In this document: positions 44,960 through 53,253 of the stretch, one piece after another
Layout: every line of letters starts with the position of its first letter
How positions within the stretch are numbered: the first letter of the stretch is position 1
Assembly (NCBI RefSeq): GCF_014323405.1
Contig: NZ_JACRWE010000001.1
Coordinates: forward strand, 248,001 to 312,000
Source: Romboutsia faecis
GTDB lineage: Bacteria > Bacillota > Clostridia > Peptostreptococcales > Peptostreptococcaceae
Length of the DNA: 64,000 nt
Reading direction: 5' to 3'
Notes under the pieces: generated by a model
Database searches by the model: none
Told to the model about the DNA's origin: nothing
Seen by the model: only the letters and a program-made list of their open reading frames with translations
Position numbers and translations under genes: made by a program

Positions 44960-46309
44960 ATGCAAACTCAAACTTCAAAAAACAATGCCAATAACTTGGC
45001 AATCAAAATGGCTATTGCTCTGATATTAGGATTAATCGCTGGTACATCATTCATTCTCTTAAGAGAAAGTTTAATTTCAAATGGTGATTTAGATACTTGG
45101 ACTTTAATTAATAATTTATTATTCCAAGATATAAGTAAACCAGAGGCTAACAAAGCAATAGGAATCTTTTATATAGTTGGTCAACTATTTATAAATTCAC
45201 TACAATTAGTAATCGTACCAATGGTATTTACATCTATAACACTTGCTATGTGTAATATAAGTGATACTAAAAAATTAGGTCGTATATCTTATAAAACAAT
45301 ACTTGGATTTCTAGCATCATCTATATTTGCATTAGTTTTAGCTGGAATATTTGGACTTACTGCTCATAAAATGGGATTATTCAACGTAAACATTGATAAT
45401 ATAGCTTCAAGTGAGGGAACTACTGGCAGCAACCCACTTCTTGTATTTGTTCAGGCTATACCAAATAATATAGGTTCTGTATTTAGTGAGAATGGTCGTG
45501 TTTTATCTATAGTTTTCTTAGCTAGTATCACTGGAATTTGTATAAATACACTAGGAAATCAAATTTTAGTACTTAAGAACATATTACAAGATATAAATAA
45601 GATAATAACAACATTCTTAACTTTTGTAATAACTAAATTTGGGCCAATAGCAATCTTCGTTTTAATAACAAGAACTTTTGCAATATATGGCGTTGATCAT
45701 TTAAAACCAGCATTAGCATATGTATTTACAGCTACAATTGCTTTATTAATATTCTTAAGCTTTGGATATGCTTTATTTATATATATTTCTACAGGGTTAA
45801 ACCCAGTTAAATTTATAAAGAAAATCACTAAAGTTGCTTTATTCGGATTCTCTACTTCTTCATCTGCTGCAACATTACCTTTAAATACTAAAACAATAGT
45901 TGAAGAATTAGGAGTAAATGAAGAAATAGCTTCTTTCACATTACCACTTGGAATGACTATAAATATGAATGGGACTGCAATAATGCAAGTTATAGCAGCA
46001 ATATTTATAGCATCCAGTGCAGGATATGAAATAACAGTTGGAAACATACTAATAATAGCATTACTTGCACTTATAGCTTCAATTGGAACACCTGCTGCAC
46101 CAGGTGCTGGAGCAATTATACTATTCACAGTTCTAACTGGTATGGGATATAATAATGATGCTGCTGTACTTGCTTATTCATTGATACTTGCAATAAACAG
46201 ACCAATAGAAATGTTAGTTACATCACTTAACGTTGTAGGTGATGCCGCAACAGCGGTATACGTTTCTAAATCAGAAAATAATTTAAATGAAGAAATCTAT
46301 AAAGCTTAA
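44960..46309 (+). CDS. DAACS-family (dicarboxylate/amino acid:cation) symporter, predicted pyrimidine-regulated
   Basis: 449 residues from ATG 44960 with ACGGAGGAT upstream; the frame extends to 44909, but that part is the attenuator. Eight helices with the two re-entrant motifs of the GltP/DctA fold: FSTSSSAATLPLNTKTIVEE and GMTINMNGTAIMQVIAA, plus GTPAAPGAGAIILFTVLTG. The family carries aspartate, glutamate, C4-dicarboxylates and, for DctA, orotate. The PyrR-like leader makes a pyrimidine precursor (orotate or aspartate) the best guess for cargo. That is inference; the family call is firm. Confidence 0.93.
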   Translation: MQTQTSKNNANNLAIKMAIALILGLIAGTSFILLRESLISNGDLDTWTLINNLLFQDISKPEANKAIGIFYIVGQLFINSLQLVIVPMVFTSITLAMCNISDTKKLGRISYKTILGFLASSIFALVLAGIFGLTAHKMGLFNVNIDNIASSEGTTGSNPLLVFVQAIPNNIGSVFSENGRVLSIVFLASITGICINTLGNQILVLKNILQDINKIITTFLTFVITKFGPIAIFVLITRTFAIYGVDHLKPALAYVFTATIALLIFLSFGYALFIYISTGLNPVKFIKKITKVALFGFSTSSSAATLPLNTKTIVEELGVNEEIASFTLPLGMTINMNGTAIMQVIAAIFIASSAGYEITVGNILIIALLALIASIGTPAAPGAGAIILFTVLTGMGYNNDAAVLAYSLILAINRPIEMLVTSLNVVGDAATAVYVSKSENNLNEEIYKA

Positions 46310-46324
46310 TAAAGTTAATAAATA

Positions 46325-46378
46325 AAAAAGAGCAATAATTTTTAATGTTTTAACACATCTAAAATTATTGCTCTTTTT
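46325..46378. terminator. terminator between the symporter and agrD
   Basis: AAAAAGAGCAATAATTTT and AAAATTATTGCTCTTTTT, perfect 18-bp stem with T runs on both strands; serves the convergent symporter gene and the agr operon. Confidence 0.92.
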
Positions 46379-46405
46379 ATAAAAGCTAAATTTTAACTAT
46401 ATATA

Positions 46406-46540
46406 TTAGCATTTATTTAATTTAGCTGGTTTTTTTGGTTGGTGTATATGCCATATTGATGTAGATGATGATGATAAAAATGCTACTGATAAAACTAATG
46501 GACCACAAACTTTCATTAATTTAACTGCTACTTTTTTCAT
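46406..46540 (-). CDS. agrD: AgrD-like autoinducing peptide precursor
   Basis: 44 residues, below usual ORF cut-offs. ATG 46538-46540 follows AGGGGG inside the end of agrB (20-base overlap). N-terminal amphipathic helix MKKVAVKLMKVCGPLVLS, then SSSSTSIWHI, then the tail HQPKKPAKLNKC, which parallels the YEPKxP tail of Listeria and Clostridium AgrD. The residue five before the cleavage point is Ser, so the predicted ring is S-I-W-H-I closed as a lactone instead of the common Cys thiolactone. AgrB next to it would process it. Mature length is not known. Confidence 0.82.
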   Translation of the reverse strand: MKKVAVKLMKVCGPLVLSVAFLSSSSTSIWHIHQPKKPAKLNKC

Positions 46541-47126
46541 ATTTTTTCCCCCTAATTATATTTGAAATTTTTAAAATTATCATTAATAGGTTTACCCATG
46601 TTAAAGCCAAACAGCTATATATGATATATTTATCTAAGTTTAATTGCACTCCTATAATAATAACTATACAAATAAACATTGATATCAGTCTTGATTTAAA
46701 TTTGTTTGATTTATATTCCTCATTACTTAGAGGATTATTTATATGACAAACTGGTGCTAATACGAATATAGATACTGTATTCATTACTGTTAATATAATA
46801 AAAAATAAACTAAACTTTTCAATATCTATTATTGAACCAAGTATAATGCTAATAGCAAAAATACTATTAAAACTAATTATACATTTTCTATTACTGTCTG
46901 CATGGTATCCTCCACAAAACTGCCTTATTATACAAAAAGAAACTAAAAATATTATTGATTCAATAAATCTCCCCATCACTGTTCCTATTATTAATGCAAA
47001 TATTGTGTTTATACTCGCAGAAGTTATAATTTCTAACCCATATGCAAAGACTTCATCATCATCTCTTTCTATAATTCCAGTATCAATGAATTTCCTTGTC
47101 ATATAATTTACAAACTTTTTAATCAT
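46521..47126 (-). CDS. agrB: AgrB-like peptide-processing membrane protease
   Basis: 201 residues with five to six helices. The active-site pair is in place: CIIRQFCGGYHADSNRKC, giving H75 and C82, equal to H77/C84 of Staphylococcus aureus AgrB with the same spacing. It cuts the AgrD C-terminal tail and forms the ring intermediate. It lies 94 bases downstream of the histidine kinase gene and overlaps agrD, so agrC-agrB-agrD form one transcription unit. Confidence 0.93.
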   Translation of the reverse strand: MIKKFVNYMTRKFIDTGIIERDDDEVFAYGLEIITSASINTIFALIIGTVMGRFIESIIFLVSFCIIRQFCGGYHADSNRKCIISFNSIFAISIILGSIIDIEKFSLFFIILTVMNTVSIFVLAPVCHINNPLSNEEYKSNKFKSRLISMFICIVIIIGVQLNLDKYIIYSCLALTWVNLLMIILKISNIIRGKKYEKSSS

Positions 47127-47220
47127 TAATTTACTCCCTTAAATAATGTCATATTTATAATATCATATATATACACTAATATCCAATATTTTTCAATTTA
47201 TTACCAATATTCTCAATTTT

Positions 47221-48522
47221 CTACACTAATGGTAACAACATTTTAACTGTGAATTCATTATCAGAGTAATCTATTATCATCTCTCCATTATAAGTTTCAA
47301 CTGCTCTTCTCATACTTTTAATTCCTAGTCCATGTGAATTTTTATCTTTTTTAGTTGTGCATATATTATTCTTATTATCTACAACAATATAATTAGTTTT
47401 AGTGTTACTACACTTCATAATAAAGAACTTTTCAATAATATTTCCTTCAATTATAATTTTTTTATCACCTTCATTAATACAATCACAAGCTTCTATTGCA
47501 TTATCTATTAAGTTTGAAAATATAGTGCATACATCTTCATCTTCAATAAACCCACACTTTGTAAAATTAATGTTACAGATAAAATCTATTTTTTTATATA
47601 TACATATTTCCTTTTTTTCTGTTAATACAATATCTAAAATTGTATTCCCTGTGTTAAATATGTTATTATAATGTTCAAGCTTTGACTCAATACTATTTAC
47701 ATAGCTTGTAGAATCATAATTTCTTTTATTTAATTCTTTTATACATATAAGATGGTTTTTCATATCATGGTATAATTCACTAATTTTTCTCTGGTTCTCT
47801 TTTATTTTTAAATAATATTTATATTCATTATCTATTTTTTCATTTAAACTATTTATTTCAACATAATTCTTACTTTTTATAATGATTCTATTAATACCTA
47901 GTATTAAACTTATATTCGACATGAATAAAATTACTGATACAAATACAACCTCTATCTTATCTATTCTAGAGTCACTCATAGTCATTAACATATATTTATA
48001 AATAATAAATATTGATACTAGATTTGCAATTATAGGTACAATCATATAAATTATATCTTTTTTAATAAATTTTGATTTGCCATCAAATAATTTATACATA
48101 TTTAAACCTATTATTAATAATATTTTTCCAATCAAAATAGCTTCATACCTATATATATTACTATCTAGTAAAATATTCATACTCTCAAGTGAATTTATTC
48201 CAAATACAATTCCCATACTTAAAGCATTTATCCCTGTAACTACAGTCCAGTATCCGATTACTATAATCACAGATTTAATGGTATCTACTTCATACTTATT
48301 TATATATATATGCCATGTTAATATAATTACAATTAAACTTCTTAAGTCAGCATCTACGTTTGTAATAAGACTAACTATCATTATTAAGTTTACAAAAATA
48401 AAATCTATATCAATTTTCTTTTTGTCTATCTTTAAACTACTTGTATAATTTAAAACTACTTTACAACCCCATACTTCAATAATTGATGATACTATAGTTA
48501 TAATGCTTGAAACACTTAACAT
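47221..48522 (-). CDS. AgrC-like sensor histidine kinase (GHKL type)
   Basis: 433 residues. Six to seven helices in the first 215 residues form the peptide sensor. A coiled linker leads to the phospho-acceptor H252 in ELYHDMKNHL, and the GHKL ATPase has NLIDNAIEACD (N box) and SHGLGIKSMRRAVETYNGEM (G box). This is the HPK10 class that reads peptide signals. AGGAGG precedes the ATG. It heads the agrC-agrB-agrD unit. No LytTR-type response regulator (AgrA) is in the window, so the partner must lie elsewhere. Confidence 0.9.
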   Translation of the reverse strand: MLSVSSIITIVSSIIEVWGCKVVLNYTSSLKIDKKKIDIDFIFVNLIMIVSLITNVDADLRSLIVIILTWHIYINKYEVDTIKSVIIVIGYWTVVTGINALSMGIVFGINSLESMNILLDSNIYRYEAILIGKILLIIGLNMYKLFDGKSKFIKKDIIYMIVPIIANLVSIFIIYKYMLMTMSDSRIDKIEVVFVSVILFMSNISLILGINRIIIKSKNYVEINSLNEKIDNEYKYYLKIKENQRKISELYHDMKNHLICIKELNKRNYDSTSYVNSIESKLEHYNNIFNTGNTILDIVLTEKKEICIYKKIDFICNINFTKCGFIEDEDVCTIFSNLIDNAIEACDCINEGDKKIIIEGNIIEKFFIMKCSNTKTNYIVVDNKNNICTTKKDKNSHGLGIKSMRRAVETYNGEMIIDYSDNEFTVKMLLPLV

Positions 48523-48812
48523 TACAATCCTCCTAAAGATTTACATTTTATAACTTTATCTTATGTATATATTTTAACATATTTTTACACTCAAAGATAA
48601 TATATAACAAAATAATATTATAAATTTTATTTAAAATTTTAGTTTGTACACATAATGAAGTACATAAAAATATACCTAAATAAATTACTAGGTATTAGTT
48701 AAGTGTATGGTGTTTAATAAATACCTCTACACTTACTTATCTCAAAATAAGTATGCCATTTTTTAACTTGGTTAAAATATACATATATAATACTATAGGA
48801 GAATTTAATTAA

Positions 48813-49274
48813 ATGGATAAACTTATTACGATTATATTTATTATTCTTATTATTTTGATGTTAGCTAAGGCATTTAAAAATCTTTTTATCTGTGCATTAT
48901 TTGCAATCCTTACATTTACTATATATACCATTATTCAACTTCCATATATTACAAGTGTCATATTATCTATTGTTATATTTAAAGGTTTCAAAGACACTTT
49001 ATTTAATTTAAATGTAACTTTTAAAGCATTGTTTAAATCAAAATATAAGTTTGAACAAAGATTTCTTGGTAAATTAGTTAATATATTATTTGAATTAAAC
49101 TTTACCATTTTTATTTTCTTATGTTATCTACTTTTAATATCGTATGTACCTTATTCCTTAGATATAGATTCTGAATTTATGGCTATAACTTTTATATCTA
49201 TATCTTTGATTCAAATTTTAAAACAATTAGCTTTTAGAAGAACTTATTATCATACTCATAGATTTTTAAGATAA
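48813..49274 (+). CDS. membrane protein of unknown function
   Basis: 153 residues with four to five helices (about 4-22, 25-42, 45-60, 92-112, 120-140) and a basic loop between them (KGFKDTLFNLNVTFKALFKS). GGAGAA lies before the ATG. The gene is divergent from the agr operon and may be one of its targets, but nothing in the sequence proves that. Family not recognised. Confidence 0.65.
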   Translation: MDKLITIIFIILIILMLAKAFKNLFICALFAILTFTIYTIIQLPYITSVILSIVIFKGFKDTLFNLNVTFKALFKSKYKFEQRFLGKLVNILFELNFTIFIFLCYLLLISYVPYSLDIDSEFMAITFISISLIQILKQLAFRRTYYHTHRFLR

Positions 49275-49382
49275 TTGTTCAACAATATAAATATATATCT
49301 ATATTTTTTGCATATCCTATTATCATACAGAAGGTATTATCTTACTAATATAGAAAGTATACTAAAAAAGGAGGTTTTCATT

Positions 49383-49643
49383 ATGAACAACGATCACCCA
49401 TACCAACTTAACTGTCCACATTGTGGTAGCTATATAACTTTTAATATTCCTGAAAATAAATCTATCACAAATAATACTTCAATGGTGTTCTCAGATAAAA
49501 ATATAGGAAATATAAGTATATCAAACTCTTATAAAAATTCAGGTTCATTCGGAACCTATGAAGCTATGGATGTAGAAATGATTTGTCCTCATTGTTCTTA
49601 CTCCTTTAAATCCACAGTACATTCTAATTCTACGCTTGAATAA
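49383..49643 (+). CDS. small protein with two CPHC zinc knuckles
   Basis: 86 residues from ATG 49383 behind AAAGGAGG; the longer frame to 49275 lacks a ribosome binding site. CPHCGSYITF near the start and CPHCSYSF near the end make a zinc ribbon around a long Ser/Asn-rich insert. Function unknown. A very strong terminator follows. Confidence 0.7.
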   Translation: MNNDHPYQLNCPHCGSYITFNIPENKSITNNTSMVFSDKNIGNISISNSYKNSGSFGTYEAMDVEMICPHCSYSFKSTVHSNSTLE

Positions 49644-49656
49644 CTATATAACATTC

Positions 49657-49720
49657 AAAATAGAAAAGGTTGAAAATATTTCTGGATATAACTCATAAAT
49701 ATTTTCAACCTTTTCTATTT
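49657..49720 (+). terminator. long terminator hairpin
   Basis: The two 24-base arms (core GAAAAGGTTGAAAATATTT) pair perfectly around a 16-base loop. Confidence 0.9.
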
Positions 49721-49808
49721 CGCATACCTACTAAAATCATTCTTGAATTATTTTCTATATTAAGGTAAAAATATCTACAAGACAATAAGAAAGGAGATTC
49801 ATACTACT

Positions 49809-50129
49809 ATGATTATAAATATTACAAAACCAGCAAAAAGCAATCTTAATCTAATGTTTGATAATTATAATCTAAAAGAAAAAAACTTTAGAGTTTATAT
49901 CCAAAGAATTAGTTCATGATATGGTCCTATATTTTATGTAGCTCTGGATGAGCCTACTGAAAATGATAAAGTTTTTACCTCAGATGATTATAATGTAATT
50001 TTAAATAAAGATTTATGTAACAAAATAGAGGTTATAAATATATTCTTCTCTAACGGAGAGTTTAAAGTAAGTACAGACCTTTATTGGAGAGATGAATACT
50101 ACGGAGCCTCTTGGGCTAAGCCGTGGTAA
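49809..50129 (+). CDS. HesB/IscA-like protein with in-frame UGA, candidate selenoprotein
   Basis: ATG 49809 after AAAGGAG opens a 106-codon frame interrupted only by TGA at codon 37 (49917-49919). Around it: FRVYIQRISS-UGA-YGPIFYVALDEPTENDKVF, which matches HesB-like proteins whose motif is S-C-x-G-P-x-F-x-x-ALDE, so the UGA stands at the conserved Cys. The C-terminal NKIEVINIFFSNGEFKV also fits. A SECIS-like hairpin starts 18 bases after the UGA. HesB-like selenoproteins are known in anaerobes. The alternative is a nonsense mutation. The MFS gene starts 18 bases downstream. Family fairly sure, selenocysteine unproven. Confidence 0.65.
49938..49957 (+). promoter_or_regulatory. SECIS-like hairpin after the in-frame UGA
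   Basis: GTAGCTC and GAG-c-CTAC form a 7-bp stem with one bulged C and loop TGGAT; the loop starts 25 bases after the UGA and has G among its first two bases, as bacterial SECIS elements do. The stem uses CTG and GAG codons where this genome prefers TTA and GAA. Confidence 0.4.
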
Positions 50130-50147
50130 TTAAAATGGAGTGATACT

Positions 50148-51827
50148 ATGAATAAATCAATAAAAAGAAACAATACTACTTTAGCTATGACAGTATTTTT
50201 ATTAGGCATATTTATGGGTGCTTTAGATTCTGGAATAATCTCTCCTGCAAGAGGTGTTATTGCAAGTAGCTTAAACATTTCAGAATCAGCAAGTATCTGG
50301 ATGGTTACGATTTATACTCTCACTTATGCTGTATCAATGCCTATTACTGGCAAATTAGCTGATAGGCTTGGAAGAAAGAAAATTTATATCATATGTATAA
50401 TAATATTTACTATAGGTTCCTTATTATGTTGGGTATCTGATGTACTTAATAATTATAATTTTTTATTAGTATCTAGACTTATACAAGCTTTAGGTGGTGG
50501 TGGAATTATGCCAATTGCAACAGCATATATAGGTGCATCATTCCCCCTAGAAAAAAGAGGAACAGCACTTGGCTTTGTGGGCTCTATATACGGAATAGCA
50601 ACTGTTATTGGCCCTACTTTAGGTACTGCTATTCTTTCACTAGCTGGAAATAATAATTGGGGATATTTATTTTTATTAAATGTTCCTGTAAGTTTAATTA
50701 TACTTCTTCTTGCCTTTAGACTTGAAGAAAATAAAAACAAGTCTAAACCTAAAAAAATGGATATCTTAGGAGCTGGAGTTTTAAGTGTTTTAATTGCAAC
50801 CTTAATGTATGCTCTTACTAACTTACAATTTCATAACTTCTTGACTTCAATTAAGTCAGCACATGTATGGCCTTTTTTAGTTAGTGCTTTAGTGGCCTTA
50901 CCACTATTTATCGCTATTGAAAAAAATGCTAAAGATCCTATACTAGACTTAAAATTTTTCACTAATTCACAAATAGTAATTACGTTAACTTTAAGTTTCT
51001 TAGCTGGCTGTGGTCTTATGGGGACAGTATTTTTACCTCAGTTTGGAGAAAACGTCCTTAGACTAAAGAGTGGTACTGGTGGATATATAGTTACCGTCTT
51101 TGCTTTATTTACTGGAATATCTGCTCCAATTGGCGGTAAGTTTATTGATAAATATAGTGTTAAGATACTCCTTTTATTTGGTTTTTCTTTTACAATATTG
51201 GGTAGCTTGTACCAATCATTTGTTACTTCCAATTATCCTAGCTTATCTAATTTAGTTATAGGCATTATACTTATGGGAGTTGGAATGGGATTTACTATGG
51301 GTACTCCTATAAATTATCTTATGATGAGTTTAGTAAAACCAAATGAAATATCTATAGGTCAATCTACTGCTTCACTATTTAGGTCTATTGGTGTAGCAAT
51401 TTCACCTAATTTACTTGTTAACTTTGTATCTCAAGCTGGTGAAGAATTGCCTAGGGCTATTAATGAAGTTTTACCTAAAATAACGAGTATAGGTAATCCT
51501 ATAACATTTGGAAAAACTCTTCCTACTGAAATTATAAGTAAATTTCAAAAAGCAGATGTGACAACTATTTATTCAACTGTAAGGGATTTATCAAATTCTA
51601 TGTTGATTGAATTACAAAATGCATATGTTAATAACCCCAATGTTAATTTTATTCAAATGAAAACTCAATATATGAATGCTTTAGAACAATCAAAATCAGT
51701 TATTGAAAGTACTTATCAACTTACCCTAAATAAGGGCTATGCTAATTTATTTATCGGTACTGCAATAATAGCTTTAATAGGGTTTATTTTATCTTTATTT
51801 ATTAAGGACAGAAAAAAAACTAAGTAA
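50148..51827 (+). CDS. DHA2-family (14-helix) MFS drug exporter
   Basis: 559 residues, 14 helices. Motif A GKLADRLGRKKIYI, motif C-like GFVGSIYGIATVIGPTLGTA and LDSGIISPARGVI (motif D1 region) mark the EmrB/QacA subfamily of proton-driven multidrug exporters. A long extracellular loop near 430-520 (EELPRAINEVLPK ...) lies before the last helix, as in relatives. AATGGAGTG precedes the ATG. Substrates unknown. It could be transcribed with the HesB-like gene. Confidence 0.92.
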   Translation: MNKSIKRNNTTLAMTVFLLGIFMGALDSGIISPARGVIASSLNISESASIWMVTIYTLTYAVSMPITGKLADRLGRKKIYIICIIIFTIGSLLCWVSDVLNNYNFLLVSRLIQALGGGGIMPIATAYIGASFPLEKRGTALGFVGSIYGIATVIGPTLGTAILSLAGNNNWGYLFLLNVPVSLIILLLAFRLEENKNKSKPKKMDILGAGVLSVLIATLMYALTNLQFHNFLTSIKSAHVWPFLVSALVALPLFIAIEKNAKDPILDLKFFTNSQIVITLTLSFLAGCGLMGTVFLPQFGENVLRLKSGTGGYIVTVFALFTGISAPIGGKFIDKYSVKILLLFGFSFTILGSLYQSFVTSNYPSLSNLVIGIILMGVGMGFTMGTPINYLMMSLVKPNEISIGQSTASLFRSIGVAISPNLLVNFVSQAGEELPRAINEVLPKITSIGNPITFGKTLPTEIISKFQKADVTTIYSTVRDLSNSMLIELQNAYVNNPNVNFIQMKTQYMNALEQSKSVIESTYQLTLNKGYANLFIGTAIIALIGFILSLFIKDRKKTK

Positions 51828-51834
51828 ATAAAAT

Positions 51835-51878
51835 AAAATGAGTATAGATTAATAATCTTATCATTCTATACTCATTTT
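51835..51878. terminator. bidirectional terminator between MFS and AraC genes
   Basis: AAAATGAGTATAGA and TCTATACTCATTTT, perfect 14-bp stem. Confidence 0.9.
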
Positions 51879-51897
51879 ATTTTATTAATATTTTATA

Positions 51898-53100
51898 TTA
51901 CTTTCCAAGATCTCTTCTATATTGTGTAGGTGATTTACCTACTTGCCTTTTAAATAATTTACTGAAATAGCTTAAATCATTTATACCTACTTTTTCTGCA
52001 ATAGTTTGAATTTGCATATCAGTTTTTTTCATTAATCTTATAGATTCATCAATTCTCTTCTGATTAATATAAACTATAACAGAAATTCCATTTTCCTTTC
52101 TAAATAATCGTGAAAGGTAATTTGGAGTAATACAAAGATGATTTGCTATATTCGTAACCGTTAAATCAGAATCTAAATTTAAATTTATATAACTTACCGC
52201 TCTTTTAATCAAAGGATTTGCTCCTTCTAAAGAATGGTATTTCACTAAAGAACAATAATCTTTAATCATTTTCACAGATATCTTATTATCCATATTTTTA
52301 GATAAACTAAGCATAGAATATTTTGAAGATAAGTCATTTAAATATAGAGGATGTACCCCACCGGCTTCAGCAGCTTTTCGAAGTATAACATTTAATATTG
52401 TAATTCCTTTTATACCACTGTTAATACTATCATTAAAACTATGATATGAACCTAAATTAGACATTATCTTCTCATGAGCCATAAATGCAGAAGGAAAATC
52501 TCCCTTTGATACTGCATCCATAAGCTCATTTTCCATTTGATATCTTTCTTCTATCATCTTTATAGATACATTTTTATCTAAGCTTTCATCTAATTTATAC
52601 TTGTTAGACATTATCTGCTCTTCCTTAATACCAACAACTGAAAAAGGTCCTCTGATATCAAAATATTTTTCTAAAAATAAATTACATAAGGCCCATAATC
52701 TATCCATCCTTACAATTGGCATAGTCGAATAATATTTTTTTAATTCTATTAATATAGTTTCATCTATATCTAAATTAGATTGTAATTCATTTATTTGACT
52801 TTCATTTATAGACTCATTTAAATAAGGACCTATTACTAAATATTCTTCAGATTCTTTATTTAAACAAATATTTAGATAACAAGTCTTAATCGGAGTGTTT
52901 GCATAGTATATTATTTTTTCTTGCACTAAATTTAAATATCTATTTAAAATATCATCATGATCCTTTGAAAATAAAAGGCTATAAAAAGGATTCTCACTAT
53001 ATATTTTTATAAATTTACTTTTTTCTGAAATATATGATACAGAAACATCTAATGATATAGATACAGTTTGCACCCAAAATAATACTTCATTTTTTTTCAT
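51898..53100 (-). CDS. AraC family transcriptional regulator
   Basis: 400 residues. The C-terminal 100 residues form the double HTH: LTVTNIANHLCITPNYLSRL-F and IQTIAEKVGINDLSYFSKLF followed by the PTQYRR end. The first 290 residues are a helical sensor region without a cupin motif; this long form is common for Clostridia regulators of sugar genes. It starts at 53100 and is divergent from the GH3 glycosidase gene 153 bases away, its likely target. Confidence 0.92.
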   Translation of the reverse strand: MKKNEVLFWVQTVSISLDVSVSYISEKSKFIKIYSENPFYSLLFSKDHDDILNRYLNLVQEKIIYYANTPIKTCYLNICLNKESEEYLVIGPYLNESINESQINELQSNLDIDETILIELKKYYSTMPIVRMDRLWALCNLFLEKYFDIRGPFSVVGIKEEQIMSNKYKLDESLDKNVSIKMIEERYQMENELMDAVSKGDFPSAFMAHEKIMSNLGSYHSFNDSINSGIKGITILNVILRKAAEAGGVHPLYLNDLSSKYSMLSLSKNMDNKISVKMIKDYCSLVKYHSLEGANPLIKRAVSYINLNLDSDLTVTNIANHLCITPNYLSRLFRKENGISVIVYINQKRIDESIRLMKKTDMQIQTIAEKVGINDLSYFSKLFKRQVGKSPTQYRRDLGK

Positions 53101-53253
53101 ATATTCCCCCCATTAATAAAAAATGCACCATTTGTACAAATTATAGCAATATTTATTATAACTGTAAAGGTTATCCCTTTGTTATAATCAATTTAAATCA
53201 AGGTTGTTAAATATTTATTTAAATATAATTATATATATTTGGGGAGGAATAAC

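Noticed and set aside
49275..49382. N-terminal extension of the CPHC protein
   Set aside because: No ribosome binding site, AT-rich text and a perfect AAAGGAGG before ATG 49383.
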